From UBA9676 sp963837105 (GTDB lineage: Bacteria > Actinomycetota > Actinomycetes > Streptosporangiales > Streptosporangiaceae), in the NCBI GenBank assembly GCA_963837105.1, contig CAWIMG010000017.1, positions 124,001 to 188,000 on the forward strand: a DNA stretch of 64,000 bases, in the 5' to 3' direction. Positions 37,433 to 45,984 of the stretch are shown one piece after another. The translations under genes were made by a program, and so were the position numbers. Positions within the stretch are counted from its first letter, which is position 1; every line of letters starts with the position of its first letter. The notes beneath the pieces are model-generated. The model worked only from the letters and a program-made list of their open reading frames with translations, did not search any database and was not told where the DNA came from.

Positions 37433-37891
37433 ATGTCCCAGAAGAAGAGAACCGACGAGGCCTTGGAGCTCGTGCGCCAGGCGGCCGCTCAGCTGCAGCC
37501 AGCTGCGGCCAAGGTGAAGCCGCTTGCCGAAAGCAGCGGGGCGGCTGCAAAGCGCAGCGTTTACAGAACGCGCGCCTGGGCGGCGCCGCGGGTCGAGCAC
37601 ACAGGCCAGGTCCTGGAAGACAGTGTCGCACCGAAGGTTTCGGCCCTGCTTTCCACGGTCGCGCAGCTGCTCGAGCCCGACAAGCCACGGCACCGGCGCT
37701 GGCGCACGCCGATCGCCATAGCTGCGGTTACCGTTGCCGCTATGGCAGCAGCGGCTATCGTCCGCAACCGCAGGAAGCCAGACTTCACAACGCCGGAGGC
37801 CAATGCGGACGACGTGGCACCCGCCGCGGAGATGGGCGACGGGCAGACGAGGACCAGCACCGACGCTGACGCAGACGTGCAGGGCCAGTAG
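37433..37891 (+). CDS. Small membrane-anchored hypothetical protein
   Basis: This 152-residue protein has an N-terminal amphipathic, Ala/Lys-rich half (TDEALELVRQAAAQLQPAA). One membrane helix lies near residues 87-103 (IAIAAVTVAAMAAAAIV) and is followed at once by RNRRKPDF. An acidic low-complexity tail ends it. This is a common actinobacterial pattern with no assigned function. A purine-rich ggagg lies before ATG 37433. The charges around the helix suggest a cytoplasmic N-terminus or tail-anchor-like topology, but this is uncertain. Confidence 0.65.
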   Translation: MSQKKRTDEALELVRQAAAQLQPAAAKVKPLAESSGAAAKRSVYRTRAWAAPRVEHTGQVLEDSVAPKVSALLSTVAQLLEPDKPRHRRWRTPIAIAAVTVAAMAAAAIVRNRRKPDFTTPEANADDVAPAAEMGDGQTRTSTDADADVQGQ

Positions 37892-38262
37892 GGTGCCAAG
37901 AGCCGGCCACCGCATGTGATCTGCGGATACCGATGTGGTGCAGCTGTGGGGATGACGCTCTTCGACACCATGGATGGATGCTTCAAAGGCGCCGCCAGCG
38001 GCTCGGCGTTCGCCCGGCCGGTCCGCAAAGTTGTAGTACAGCCTGGTCATCATGGGGCTGTCCAGCGCGGGCCGTGGCAGCGATCTGTCCGGGACCGACG
38101 TGAGGACCTTGGTCTCTGACCGGCTGGCTTTCCGTGCGGGTGTGCTGAAGGCATGTCCGTCGGTGATGAGGCCGGGTTCCGTTCAGCCTGGGGCCAGCCC
38201 GCGAATCATTGTTTCCTTACGATTCGCCCCGAACCTACGGCTCTTGAAAGGAGCTGATAGCC
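37892..38262. other. Intergenic stretch, no gene recognised
   Basis: No frame with convincing coding bias or family resemblance was found here. The only regulatory feature I see is the strong ribosome site (gaaaggag) at the right end, serving the desaturase gene. Confidence 0.5.
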
Positions 38263-39348
38263 ATGTCGGACCGGGTGAAGGGCAGGCACGACTGGCTGGC
38301 AGTGCTGTCGCTGGGCTTCAGCATCGACCGTAACGGCAGCCGGCGCAAGCCGGTATGGATCAACATTGTGACCCTGGGAATGCTGCTGCCAGGTTTTGCG
38401 ATGTGGGGACTGTTCCGTGTCTTCACTACGCCCACCGGCATCGGCCTGTGGGCGCTGGCAGTAGCGATGTATTTGTTCACGATGTTCGGTGTGACGCTGG
38501 GGAACCACCGCTACTGGGCCCACCGCGGGTTTGAGGCCAGATTCCCGCTGCAGGTGGTGCTGGCCGTGGCGAGCGGCATGTCGATGGAGGGCGACATCCA
38601 GCAATGGGTGATGAACCACCGTGCCCACCACCGCTTCGCCGACATGGTCGGCAAGGATCCGCACTCCCCCTACGAATACCCCGGGTGGCGGGGCTACAAG
38701 GGCCTGGTGTGGGCGCAGGGCGTCTGGCTGTTCTTCAAATATGAGCGGCCGCCGGAGTATGCGCTGCACCGCGACCTGGCTGGGGACCGGCTGGTGCAGT
38801 GGCAGCGCCGGGCGTTTCCCTTCCTGGCCGTGGCGGGCTTCCTCGTGCCGCTGGCGTTCTTTCCGCTGTTCGGGTGGAACGCGGTGCTGATAGCCGGAGC
38901 GCTGCGCACAGCAGCCGGGATGACGGCCACCGGTTTCGTCAACTCGGTCTGCCACAAATGGGGCAGCCGGGCCACCGACAGCCGCGGGCACGAGTATCGC
39001 GCCGACGACAGCCGCAACAACTGGTTCGTGGCTGTCGTGGCCGGCGGCGAGGGCAACCACAGCTGGCACCACGCCGACCCCGCCTGCCCCCGGCACGGCC
39101 GCAAGGTCACACTGGACGCCGACGCCCTGGCAGCCGGAGCCAAGCCCGGGCGCGGCTGGCGCCCCGACGCTACCTGGAGGCTCATCCAGCTCCTAGCCAA
39201 GCTGGGCCTGATCTACAAGGTGAAGAAACCGAGAACCACGGTCCACTTCGCCCGCAAGCAGCTGATGCCCAACCCGTCGCTCCAGCAGACCCACCACGAA
39301 TGGCACATCAAGGAGCCAGCGGAAGCGCAGGAACTCCTGGCAGCATGA
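38263..39348 (+). CDS. Acyl-CoA/acyl-lipid delta-9-type desaturase
   Basis: This 361-residue membrane desaturase has the three histidine boxes of the di-iron family: HRYWAHR at residues 82-88, HRAHHR at 119-124 and HSWHH at 266-270. A fourth conserved segment, NSVCHKWG, is near 227. Four membrane helices flank the boxes. It should introduce a cis double bond into a fatty acyl chain with electrons from a ferredoxin or reductase. The downstream ferredoxin and NuoF-like flavoprotein genes are on the opposite strand but close enough to be candidate donors. A strong ribosome site, aaaggagctg, precedes the ATG. Confidence 0.9.
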   Translation: MSDRVKGRHDWLAVLSLGFSIDRNGSRRKPVWINIVTLGMLLPGFAMWGLFRVFTTPTGIGLWALAVAMYLFTMFGVTLGNHRYWAHRGFEARFPLQVVLAVASGMSMEGDIQQWVMNHRAHHRFADMVGKDPHSPYEYPGWRGYKGLVWAQGVWLFFKYERPPEYALHRDLAGDRLVQWQRRAFPFLAVAGFLVPLAFFPLFGWNAVLIAGALRTAAGMTATGFVNSVCHKWGSRATDSRGHEYRADDSRNNWFVAVVAGGEGNHSWHHADPACPRHGRKVTLDADALAAGAKPGRGWRPDATWRLIQLLAKLGLIYKVKKPRTTVHFARKQLMPNPSLQQTHHEWHIKEPAEAQELLAA

Positions 39349-39434
39349 CCCACGGCCCGCCATCCTCGAAGAAGCACACCCATTCACCGAACGTCGCTGA
39401 CCTGTGTGGCTCGGCATATGGCCGTGCCCTTGTG

Positions 39435-39644
39435 TTAAAGGGGGCCTTCGAGCCGGAGGGCGAGTTTGGGGCAGACCCGGACGGCCTCGCGGGCTTCGTC
39501 GAGCAGGTAGTGGGGCACGTCAGTGTCGCGGATGATGGGGAAGCCCCAGTCGTCGAGAGTGATCAGCTCGGGGAGGATCTCGGCGCACAGTTTCCGCCCG
39601 TCGCAGGCGATGGGGTCGACCCGCAGCCTGATGCCGGTGGTCAT
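39435..39644 (-). CDS. 3Fe-4S type ferredoxin
   Basis: This 69-residue ferredoxin has Cys14, Cys20 and Cys58 (CDGRKLC ... VCPK), the three-cysteine pattern of [3Fe-4S] ferredoxins that often serve P450s, desaturases and oxygenases. The fourth Cys of a [4Fe-4S] cluster is absent. It overlaps the end of the NuoF-like gene by four bases, so the pair is translationally coupled and likely exchanges electrons. It is the last gene of the minus-strand redox operon. Confidence 0.85.
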   Translation of the reverse strand: MTTGIRLRVDPIACDGRKLCAEILPELITLDDWGFPIIRDTDVPHYLLDEAREAVRVCPKLALRLEGPL

Positions 39645-40945
39645 CGCGGTGTCCGCGGCGGGACGGGCAGGATGCTGGCTGTCCGGGTGGCGCAGCACCA
39701 GCCTTGCGCGTGCTGTTCCAGTTCGGGCCCGAAGACGGTGATGGCGCTGCGGATCAGCCTTATGACGCCGTCGGGATGGTGGCAGGCGCCCCGGCCGTCT
39801 ACCTGGCCGAGCCAGCGCCGCAGGGTGCTCAGATCGGATGTGCGGCCTTCGGCGAGGCGCTGGAGTTCGCCGGCGATCGAGTCCAGGCCGAACAGGCATG
39901 GGCCGCATTGGCCCGCCGACTCGTCCGCGAGATACCGCACCACCCTGGCGGTCTCGACGAGCCCGCATGCGTCGTCGGGCAGGGCCGCGATCAGGCCGGC
40001 GCCCACGCTCGCGCCCAGGGCCGCCAGGCCTGCGGAGGAGAAAGGCAGGTCTCCTGCTGCAGCCGCGGGGATCCAGGTGCCGAAGTAGCCGCCGAGCAGC
40101 AGCGCTTGCAGCGGCCCGGATGCGCCGTCGGCCAGACTGAGCACCCGCTGGATGGGGGTGCCGATCGCGATCTCGTGCACGCAGGGCTGGTTCACTGCCC
40201 CCAGGATGGTGACCAGCATCGACCCTGGCTGCTGCGGCGTGCCGACCGCGCGGAACCACGGTGCGCCGTAACGGGCGATGAGCGCGAGGTGTGCCAGGGT
40301 CTCGACGTTCTGCACGAGTGTCGGCCTTCCGCCGAGCCCCCGTTCGGAGAGCCTCGGCGGCGTCCTGGTGGGGGTGGGGATGCCGCGCTCGATCCAGTGG
40401 ACCAGGGCGCTGGCTTCCCCGCCGACGAACCGGTCGGCGCCCGTCATGATCTGGATCGGGATCCGGTCGGATCTGGCATGCCGGCGCTCGGCGGCCGCGT
40501 CGTCCACGATTTCGCGGACCGAGTGATGCACGACCACGATTGCCTGGCTGGCACCGACCATCTCGGCTGCGATAACCGCCCCGTCGAGTACCAGGTGCGG
40601 TGACCGGGCCAGCAGGATCTTGTCCTTCGCGCTCGCAGGCTCACCTTCTGTGCCGTTCGCCACGACGACAGGGTTGTGTCCCGCCGCTACCGCAGCGAGT
40701 TTCCTGGCGGTGGGAAACCCAGCGCCACCGCGGCCGGTGAGCCCCGACTGTCCCACCTCCTCGATCAGGGCCTCCCGGTGCCGCCGGTCCATGCTGGATG
40801 ACCGAGGTGGGCCATACCGGGCAAGGTGGGCTGCCAAGCCGGTGGGACCGGCCGACAGGCCCGCTGGCAGCAAGCGGGGCAGATGGTCCGGCGCTTGCAT
40901 GACTCCCGCCCCTGCCTGGCGCTGAAGGCTCTCGGTGATCCGCAT
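39641..40945 (-). CDS. NuoF-like flavoprotein (NADH dehydrogenase 51-kDa family)
   Basis: This 434-residue protein has the FMN-binding glycine loop GLTGRGGAGFPT at residues 68-79. The NADH-site NGTEGEPASAKDK, an SLBB domain and a C-terminal iron-sulfur region (ESAGQCGPCLFGL, then GRGACHHPDG) follow. In true NuoF the first Cys of the cluster motif is ESCG; here it is ESAG, leaving three Cys and a nearby His. It resembles the stand-alone NuoF-like proteins that occur with ferredoxin and ferric-reductase-type genes in actinomycetes. The annotated ATG overlaps the upstream stop (TAATG); Met16 is an alternative start. It likely passes electrons from NAD(P)H to ferredoxin or the membrane partner. 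Confidence 0.82.
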   Translation of the reverse strand: MRITESLQRQAGAGVMQAPDHLPRLLPAGLSAGPTGLAAHLARYGPPRSSSMDRRHREALIEEVGQSGLTGRGGAGFPTARKLAAVAAGHNPVVVANGTEGEPASAKDKILLARSPHLVLDGAVIAAEMVGASQAIVVVHHSVREIVDDAAAERRHARSDRIPIQIMTGADRFVGGEASALVHWIERGIPTPTRTPPRLSERGLGGRPTLVQNVETLAHLALIARYGAPWFRAVGTPQQPGSMLVTILGAVNQPCVHEIAIGTPIQRVLSLADGASGPLQALLLGGYFGTWIPAAAAGDLPFSSAGLAALGASVGAGLIAALPDDACGLVETARVVRYLADESAGQCGPCLFGLDSIAGELQRLAEGRTSDLSTLRRWLGQVDGRGACHHPDGVIRLIRSAITVFGPELEQHAQGWCCATRTASILPVPPRTPR

Positions 40946-41562
40946 TACCGGGTTGCCCGTTCTTTCGGGGTGATCCGCTCATACCCCGCCGAAGGCCGGG
41001 CCGTCGGCGCGCTGTGCCTGACGGCTGCCATCAGGCGCGCCAGAACGGCGGTTGCCACCGCGGCCGCAGATCCCCACTCGACCAGCGCTACCCACCAGAT
41101 CCTCAGGTCGTTACCCGCCGTCAGAGAATGCACGAACGCCACCGGCCATGCCAGGTAGGCCAGCCAGTGCACCGCCCGCCACGCTCCGAAACCCAGGCGG
41201 CGGCGCAGCAGGCTAGTGACCAGCACGGCGCCGCCGAGATCGACGGCCAGGGTGCCCAGGCCAATCGCGAGCGTCCGATAGCTGGACAAAAAGGGCAGCA
41301 CCGTGGCCGCCCAGCCGATCGAGACGAAAGGATCCAGAATCGCGGTCATCACATGCAGCGCGAGGAACGCGACCAGGAACAGCGCGAATGTCCTGTGCAA
41401 CTCGGCGAAGACGAAACGCGGCCAGTGCTTTGGTGCCGAGCCCAAGCGCGTCGATACGCCCAGCACCACCACGAGGCTGAAAAGGACCAGCAGTACCAGC
41501 CCGCTGGCACGCGAAACAAACCACAGGCCCTGAGACCCCGTGGCAGCGGCAGCCACGCTCAT
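40945..41562 (-). CDS. Ferric-reductase-like transmembrane protein
   Basis: This 205-residue protein has six predicted helices with His residues placed as haem ligands: ELHRTFALFLVAFLALHV in the third helix region, WRAVHWLAYLAWPVAFVHS in the fifth. This is the ferric reductase/YedZ-type haem-binding domain without a flavin domain. It overlaps the NuoF-like gene by one base. In the module it would carry electrons across the membrane. Position after ApbE suggests flavin modification of an unseen partner. Confidence 0.8.
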   Translation of the reverse strand: MSVAAAATGSQGLWFVSRASGLVLLVLFSLVVVLGVSTRLGSAPKHWPRFVFAELHRTFALFLVAFLALHVMTAILDPFVSIGWAATVLPFLSSYRTLAIGLGTLAVDLGGAVLVTSLLRRRLGFGAWRAVHWLAYLAWPVAFVHSLTAGNDLRIWWVALVEWGSAAAVATAVLARLMAAVRHSAPTARPSAGYERITPKERATR

Positions 41563-41909
41563 CGCCCACCTCCCCGTCTTGCTCGGCCCCGGACATGGCT
41601 GCCCGGCGGGACCTTCGCGTTACCGGCCATCGTCGTGGACAGCGATCGTCATCGCGGTTGCTCTTCACGGCACCCGCTTCAGACGGGTAGATCACCCGGC
41701 AGTCGCTGGCGTCGTCGTTTACATCCTGCCGGGGCACCATGGCACCTCATCAGGGCCAAAGGGCCTGATGGCGCGGGCATAACGCCACTACTCGATCACG
41801 GGTTGGCGGAGCGGTACCGCCCATCTGGTGGGAGCCGGGCACCAGAACGCGCGCTCGATGCCGGACGGCGGGATGTGAGGGTGGCTGCTGGCGGCTGGGC
41901 AATCTGGCA
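41563..41909. other. Intergenic gap inside the redox operon
   Basis: No gene was recognised in these 347 bases. A 10-base stem with AAA loop and one mismatch lies at 41748-41770 (CATCAGGGCC / GGGCCTGATG). It could be a weak terminator or mRNA stabiliser, but there is no T-run on either strand. Confidence 0.4.
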
Positions 41910-42965
41910 TCAAGCGCGCCACCGCAGCCCTCCCGGTCGTGATCCGCCATACACATGACTGCCCGATGGGACCTCGATGCGGTCACCGTCGGTGTCCGGC
42001 CAGCCGCCTGCGTAGCGCACCTGCCCGTCCTGGGAGACGAGCCGCGCCGGCATGCCGGCCGTGGCCAGCCATTGCTCTGCCTCGCCGCCGGCGACGATCG
42101 CGGCTGTGGCCGCGGCGTTGGCGTCGGCACACGTCGCCGCGGCAACACTCACCGTCCGCCATGGCCCGTCCGCGGGAAGCCCGGTCCGTGGATCCACAAT
42201 GTGGTGCACCACGCGGCCTGCCCGCCGCCACTGGCGGCAGGTGATCGACGAGGTCGCGACCGCCCCGCTGGCCAGCCGGACCGGCTGGGCTCGCGTTGAG
42301 TCTGCCGGGTCTGGCTCGTCAGCCACGAGAATTGGCCAGCCGCCATGGGGCGGCTGCCCGGCGACCGCCATGTCGCCCCCGAGGCTGACCAGCACGCCAC
42401 CGGCCTGCCCGTTCGCGGCCATGGCCGCCCTGACTGCACGGTCGGATCCCAGGCCCTTGGCAGTGGCACCCAGATCGAGCCGGACACCGGCCGGCAGGTG
42501 GAGCATAGGGCCGTCGAGCCGGACCGTCTGCCATCCCGGCGCCGGGGCGGGCGAGTCAAGCGGCTCACTGCGCTCGGGATCGATCGCAGCGAAGTCACGG
42601 TCGTAGCCCAGCGAGATGAGGGCGCCGCCGACCGTGGGGTCCGCCAGCCCTCCTGTCCACCGTGCTGCTTCCAGCGCGACACTGATTGCTTCGGCGAGTC
42701 CGTCGCTCAGCATAAATAGGCCTCCCCCGCTGCGGTGGATCCAGGAGATCTCCGAGTCCTGCCGGAACCGGCTCGCCTGGCGGTCCAGCGCACGGAGGAC
42801 ACTATCCACAGCGGCGAGTGCCCCGCCGAGATTCTCCGGTGGCCACACCGCGACCCGGGCACTGGTGCCCAGTGCGGCGCGTTCAGCAACGGCGACGGAG
42901 GCATCGCCGGTACTGACACGCTGCCACGGTGCAGCCGCGGTGAGCTCGGACATCGAGGTCATCAT
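41910..42965 (-). CDS. apbE: FAD:protein FMN transferase (ApbE)
   Basis: This 351-residue protein carries ApbE family blocks: DSEISWIHRSGGG, GLADPTVGGALISLGYDRDF, VRLDLGATAKGLGSDRAV, LVSLGGDMAVAG, ATSSITCRQW and HHIVDPRTGLPADGPWRTV. ApbE uses FAD and Mg2+ to attach FMN covalently to a Ser/Thr of a target protein. The start ATG 42965 overlaps the upstream stop. No signal peptide or lipobox is apparent at the N-terminus, so it may act in the cytoplasm or use an atypical export route. No classical FMN-binding (NqrC/RnfG) substrate is encoded beside it. Confidence 0.88.
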   Translation of the reverse strand: MMTSMSELTAAAPWQRVSTGDASVAVAERAALGTSARVAVWPPENLGGALAAVDSVLRALDRQASRFRQDSEISWIHRSGGGLFMLSDGLAEAISVALEAARWTGGLADPTVGGALISLGYDRDFAAIDPERSEPLDSPAPAPGWQTVRLDGPMLHLPAGVRLDLGATAKGLGSDRAVRAAMAANGQAGGVLVSLGGDMAVAGQPPHGGWPILVADEPDPADSTRAQPVRLASGAVATSSITCRQWRRAGRVVHHIVDPRTGLPADGPWRTVSVAAATCADANAAATAAIVAGGEAEQWLATAGMPARLVSQDGQVRYAGGWPDTDGDRIEVPSGSHVYGGSRPGGLRWRA

Positions 42966-43411
42966 CAGTTGTCGTGGTAGGCGGCGGCGTGCCGGACGTG
43001 GGTGACGATGACCTGGCCGCTCGCGGTATGGGTGGTGGTTGTCACGACCACGCCCGACCCGCTGGTCGTCGCGACGGAGTGAGACACCTGCGGTCCGCTC
43101 GTCCCGTTCGTTACCGCCGTGGTGCCGACCCCGGTCGTGGTGGACGCCGAGCTGGCCGTCGGAGCCGTGATGGGGAAGGCGTGGTGGGCCAGGGCCAACG
43201 TGGTGGCCCCGGTGCCGACGATAAGCGCGGCAGCTGTCCAGTTCGACATCCGCCGGATGCGGCGCATGCCCTCGGTGCGCGTTTGCGCCGTCCGGTCTGC
43301 CGGAACTGTTTCGCTGGATCCCGGGAGCGGCACCCGGCCTTCGGCCGGAGCTGATTCGGCGAATCCCGGCAGTGGCACCTGGCCTCTGCGGAGATTGCGG
43401 TCCGTGTCCAT
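42965..43411 (-). CDS. Small single-pass membrane protein of the redox operon
   Basis: This 148-residue protein has a hydrophilic N-terminus with two imperfect repeats (GQVPLPGFAES and GRVPLPGSSET). One membrane helix lies near residues 55-75 (NWTAAALIVGTGATTLALAHH). A Ser/Thr-rich extracytoplasmic tail follows with TTTTHTASGQVIVTHVRH. It is translationally coupled to apbE. It has no FMN-binding domain that I can see, but its place is where an ApbE substrate or electron-transfer partner is often encoded. No known family. Confidence 0.65.
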   Translation of the reverse strand: MDTDRNLRRGQVPLPGFAESAPAEGRVPLPGSSETVPADRTAQTRTEGMRRIRRMSNWTAAALIVGTGATTLALAHHAFPITAPTASSASTTTGVGTTAVTNGTSGPQVSHSVATTSGSGVVVTTTTHTASGQVIVTHVRHAAAYHDN

Positions 43412-43500
43412 GTGGGTTTCCTTTCCGCTCTTGTCGCGGCCGGGTCCTGCCCGGTAATCCCATAGTGCGCGTGCAGCCATGAGCGGGCCGTGAGAGAACC

Positions 43501-43555
43501 ATGTGAGCCTTCACATCTGCTTTGCGAGTCCCCTGGCTCTCATCGTTTTCACATC
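43501..43555. promoter_or_regulatory. Repeated TCACATC elements in the divergent promoter of the two-component system
   Basis: ATGTGA-GCCT-TCACAT at 43501-43516 is an inverted repeat, and a second TCACATC lies at 43549-43555, 38 bases on. The region separates the redox operon (minus strand) from the response regulator (plus strand). These are plausible binding sites for the OmpR-type regulator encoded next to it, which would link the sensor to the redox genes. No direct evidence beyond the repeats. Confidence 0.4.
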
Positions 43556-43575
43556 TTCGGCGTAGTCTCGTTGGC

Positions 43576-44256
43576 ATGCGGGTGCTGGTGATCGAGGACG
43601 AGATGCGGATGGCGCTGCTGGTCAAGCGCGCGCTGGAGGAGGAGGGCCACGCCGTTGACGTCGCCGGGGACGGCCCGGAGGGCCTGTGGATGGCGACCGA
43701 GAATCCCTATGCCGCGATCGTCCTGGATGTCATGCTGCCCGGATTCGACGGCTTCGAACTGTGCCGGCGGCTGCGGGAGGCCGGTATCTGGGTGCCGGTG
43801 CTGATGCTCACCGCCCGCGACGAGGTCGGTGACCGGGTCCGCGGCCTGGACGCCGGGGCAGATGACTACCTGGTCAAGCCGTTCAGCCTGCTGGAGCTCG
43901 CGGCGAGACTGCGGGCGCTCACGCGGCGGGACGACCGCCGCCGCCCCACCGTGCTGTCCGAGGGGGACCTGAAGCTGGACCCCGCGACCAAGCGGGCGTG
44001 GCGCGCAAGCACCGAGCTTGAGCTGTCTCCCAAAGAGTTCGCCCTGCTTGAGTTCTTCCTCCGCCACCCGGGCACCGTGCTGACCCGGTCCCAGATCATC
44101 GAGGCCGTGTGGGATTTCGCCTACGACGGCACCTCAAATGTCGTCAACCAGTACGTGAACTACCTGCGCCGTAAGGTAGACGCACCGTTCGGGCGCAGCG
44201 ACATCCAGACGGTCCGGGGGATGGGCTACCGGCTGCGTCACGAGGAACCGGGGTAG
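43576..44256 (+). CDS. OmpR-family response regulator
   Basis: This 226-residue regulator has a receiver domain (phosphoacceptor Asp51 in VLDVMLPG, acidic pair EDE at 7-9, TARD switch Thr, Lys in DYLVKPFSLLEL) and a C-terminal winged helix (LSPKEFALLEFFLRHPGTVLTRSQIIEAVW, NVVNQYVNYLRRKV, QTVRGMGYRL). I chose ATG 43576 at the start of the receiver strand; the longer upstream frame is shadow. The kinase gene follows three bases after the stop. It is divergent to the ApbE/NuoF-type operon, its likely target. Confidence 0.92.
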   Translation: MRVLVIEDEMRMALLVKRALEEEGHAVDVAGDGPEGLWMATENPYAAIVLDVMLPGFDGFELCRRLREAGIWVPVLMLTARDEVGDRVRGLDAGADDYLVKPFSLLELAARLRALTRRDDRRRPTVLSEGDLKLDPATKRAWRASTELELSPKEFALLEFFLRHPGTVLTRSQIIEAVWDFAYDGTSNVVNQYVNYLRRKVDAPFGRSDIQTVRGMGYRLRHEEPG

Positions 44257-44259
44257 GGA

Positions 44260-45654
44260 ATGTCGATCCGCCTCCGGCTGGCAGTGGTGTTCGCGGTTGC
44301 GTCTGCGGTCGTGTTCGCCCTCGGGAGCTGGCTGTTCGTAGCCATGCTTTCGTCCTCACTGCTGGGCGCCATCGATTCCCAGCTCGCCGTCCAGCTTGCC
44401 CAGGCTGGCCGCTACCTCCCGGTACCAGGCGCGCCGGGGCCCGCGGCGGGCAGCCCGGCGCCCGGTCAATACGTCGTCCAGATCATCGACTCCTCCGGGC
44501 GTGTTCGCGGCGCCAGCGCGGACGCCGGGACGATCGCGATGCTCAGCGCCAGTGAGCTCAGGCAGGCCCAGCACAGCCGGCTTCTGCTGACCAACTCCGC
44601 CGAAGGCGAGCGTGAGCGCCTGATGGCCGCGCCGCTGGCTCACCATCCCGGCTGGGTCGCTGTTGCGGCTGTCTCGCTCGAAACACTCAGCAGCACGCTG
44701 AGCGATGTCACCCGCGGGCTGCTCATCGCAGGCGCGGCCCTCGTGGTGGCGGCAGGGCTCGGCGCCTACGGGCTGGCCCGCGCTGCCCTGTCCCCGGTGG
44801 AACGGCTGCGGCGCGAGGTCGCCGCGCTCTCCGAACATGACATGACACCTGGCGTGCGCGTCCCACGGACGCGGGACGAGATCGCCGCGCTCGCCACGAC
44901 GATGAACCAGCTGCTGGGCCGGCTGCAGCACGCGCTCACGCGGCAGCGAGCCCTGGTCGCAGACGCCAGCCACGAGCTGCGCACCCCCTTCGCAGTGCTA
45001 CGCGGCGAACTCGAGCTGGCCAGCCGGCCAGGAAGAAGCCGGCAAGAGCTCGTGGCCGCCGTAGAGCAAGCCAGCGAGGAGACCGCACGGCTGGCGCGCA
45101 TCACCGAACAGCTGCTCTTCCTCGCCAGAAGCGATGAAGACAGGATCCCCCCACGCCGGGAACCGACCAACATCCGTTTGCTGCTCACCCGCAGCGCGGA
45201 GCACGCAGCCAGCCGCGCCAGCACGGCCGGTGTCTGGTGCCAGGTGGACGCCCCAGCCGAGCTCACCGCCGACGTGGACCCGGACCGCATCGGCGAAGCG
45301 ATCGACAACCTGGTCGACAACGCCCTGCGGTTCGCGCCAGCAGGAACGCCGATCGTGATCTCTGCCAGGGCCGTCGGCCGCGATCTGGCGATCGAAGTCT
45401 CCGACTCCGGTCCCGGCTTCCCGGCACAGTTCCTGCCACACGCCTTCGAGCGCTTCGCACGCCCAGACTCCGGGCGCGCCCGCAGCGTCGGAGGCGCCGG
45501 CCTGGGACTGGCGATCGTGAGCGCCATCGCACACGCGCACGGCGGCCGGGCGACAGCGCGCAACCGGCCCGACGGCGGCGCCGTGACCGGACTGGAACTT
45601 CCGGGCACAGTTGATCCCGGCCCACCCGGCCAGGGCTCAAACCCGCGAAGCTAA
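44260..45654 (+). CDS. Sensor histidine kinase
   Basis: This 464-residue protein has two membrane helices (about 7-32 and 154-176) bracketing a 120-residue external sensor region. A HAMP segment (LARAALSPVERLRREVAAL) is followed by the DHp domain with His238 in ADASHELRTP. The ATPase domain has an N-box DNLVDNALRFAP, G1 VSDSGPGFP and G2 GGAGLGLAIVSAIAHAHGG. It pairs with the response regulator just upstream. The external signal cannot be read; redox or envelope stress is a guess from context. Confidence 0.92.
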   Translation: MSIRLRLAVVFAVASAVVFALGSWLFVAMLSSSLLGAIDSQLAVQLAQAGRYLPVPGAPGPAAGSPAPGQYVVQIIDSSGRVRGASADAGTIAMLSASELRQAQHSRLLLTNSAEGERERLMAAPLAHHPGWVAVAAVSLETLSSTLSDVTRGLLIAGAALVVAAGLGAYGLARAALSPVERLRREVAALSEHDMTPGVRVPRTRDEIAALATTMNQLLGRLQHALTRQRALVADASHELRTPFAVLRGELELASRPGRSRQELVAAVEQASEETARLARITEQLLFLARSDEDRIPPRREPTNIRLLLTRSAEHAASRASTAGVWCQVDAPAELTADVDPDRIGEAIDNLVDNALRFAPAGTPIVISARAVGRDLAIEVSDSGPGFPAQFLPHAFERFARPDSGRARSVGGAGLGLAIVSAIAHAHGGRATARNRPDGGAVTGLELPGTVDPGPPGQGSNPRS

Positions 45655-45984
45655 TAGTCCCACCGCGCAAGGGGCCCGGGACCTCGCCGCCAGCCAAAGC
45701 CGGGACGCGGCCAACGCCAGGCAGAGCCGCCGGCAAGCAGTTGCGCGTCGGGGGCGCCTAGGCGCTAGCCGTAGCCAGGGTGTCGGCCAGCGACATGCGG
45801 ACCGCCGCCGGCGCCCGGTCATGCGATGCCGCAGCCATGGCGCATGCAAATGCGGCGCATGTGGCCGCGGGGCGCGCAGGTGTGGACGTGTCCCGGGCTC
45901 TCCGCCGGGTGCAGCAGCAGAACCTGTTGGTCCTGACCGTATCCCGGCTCCGGGCTATCGTGGCGGGGGCAGAGAGGAGCCCGG
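45655..45984. other. Intergenic stretch, nothing recognised
   Basis: Open frames exist on both strands but none has a plausible start, coding bias and family resemblance together. It may hold the promoter of the small gene at 45985. Confidence 0.45.

Noticed and set aside
37930..38053. TetR-like fragment (minus strand, LYYNFADRPGE)
   Set aside because: The resemblance is limited to a few residues and no helix-turn-helix could be read.
41748..41770. Rho-independent terminator inside the redox operon
   Set aside because: The stem is good but there is no T-run after it on either strand.
43180..43215. Flavinylation motif (S/T-G-A-S/T) in the small protein next to ApbE
   Set aside because: The GTGAT string lies inside the predicted membrane helix and lacks the preceding Asp of the known motif.
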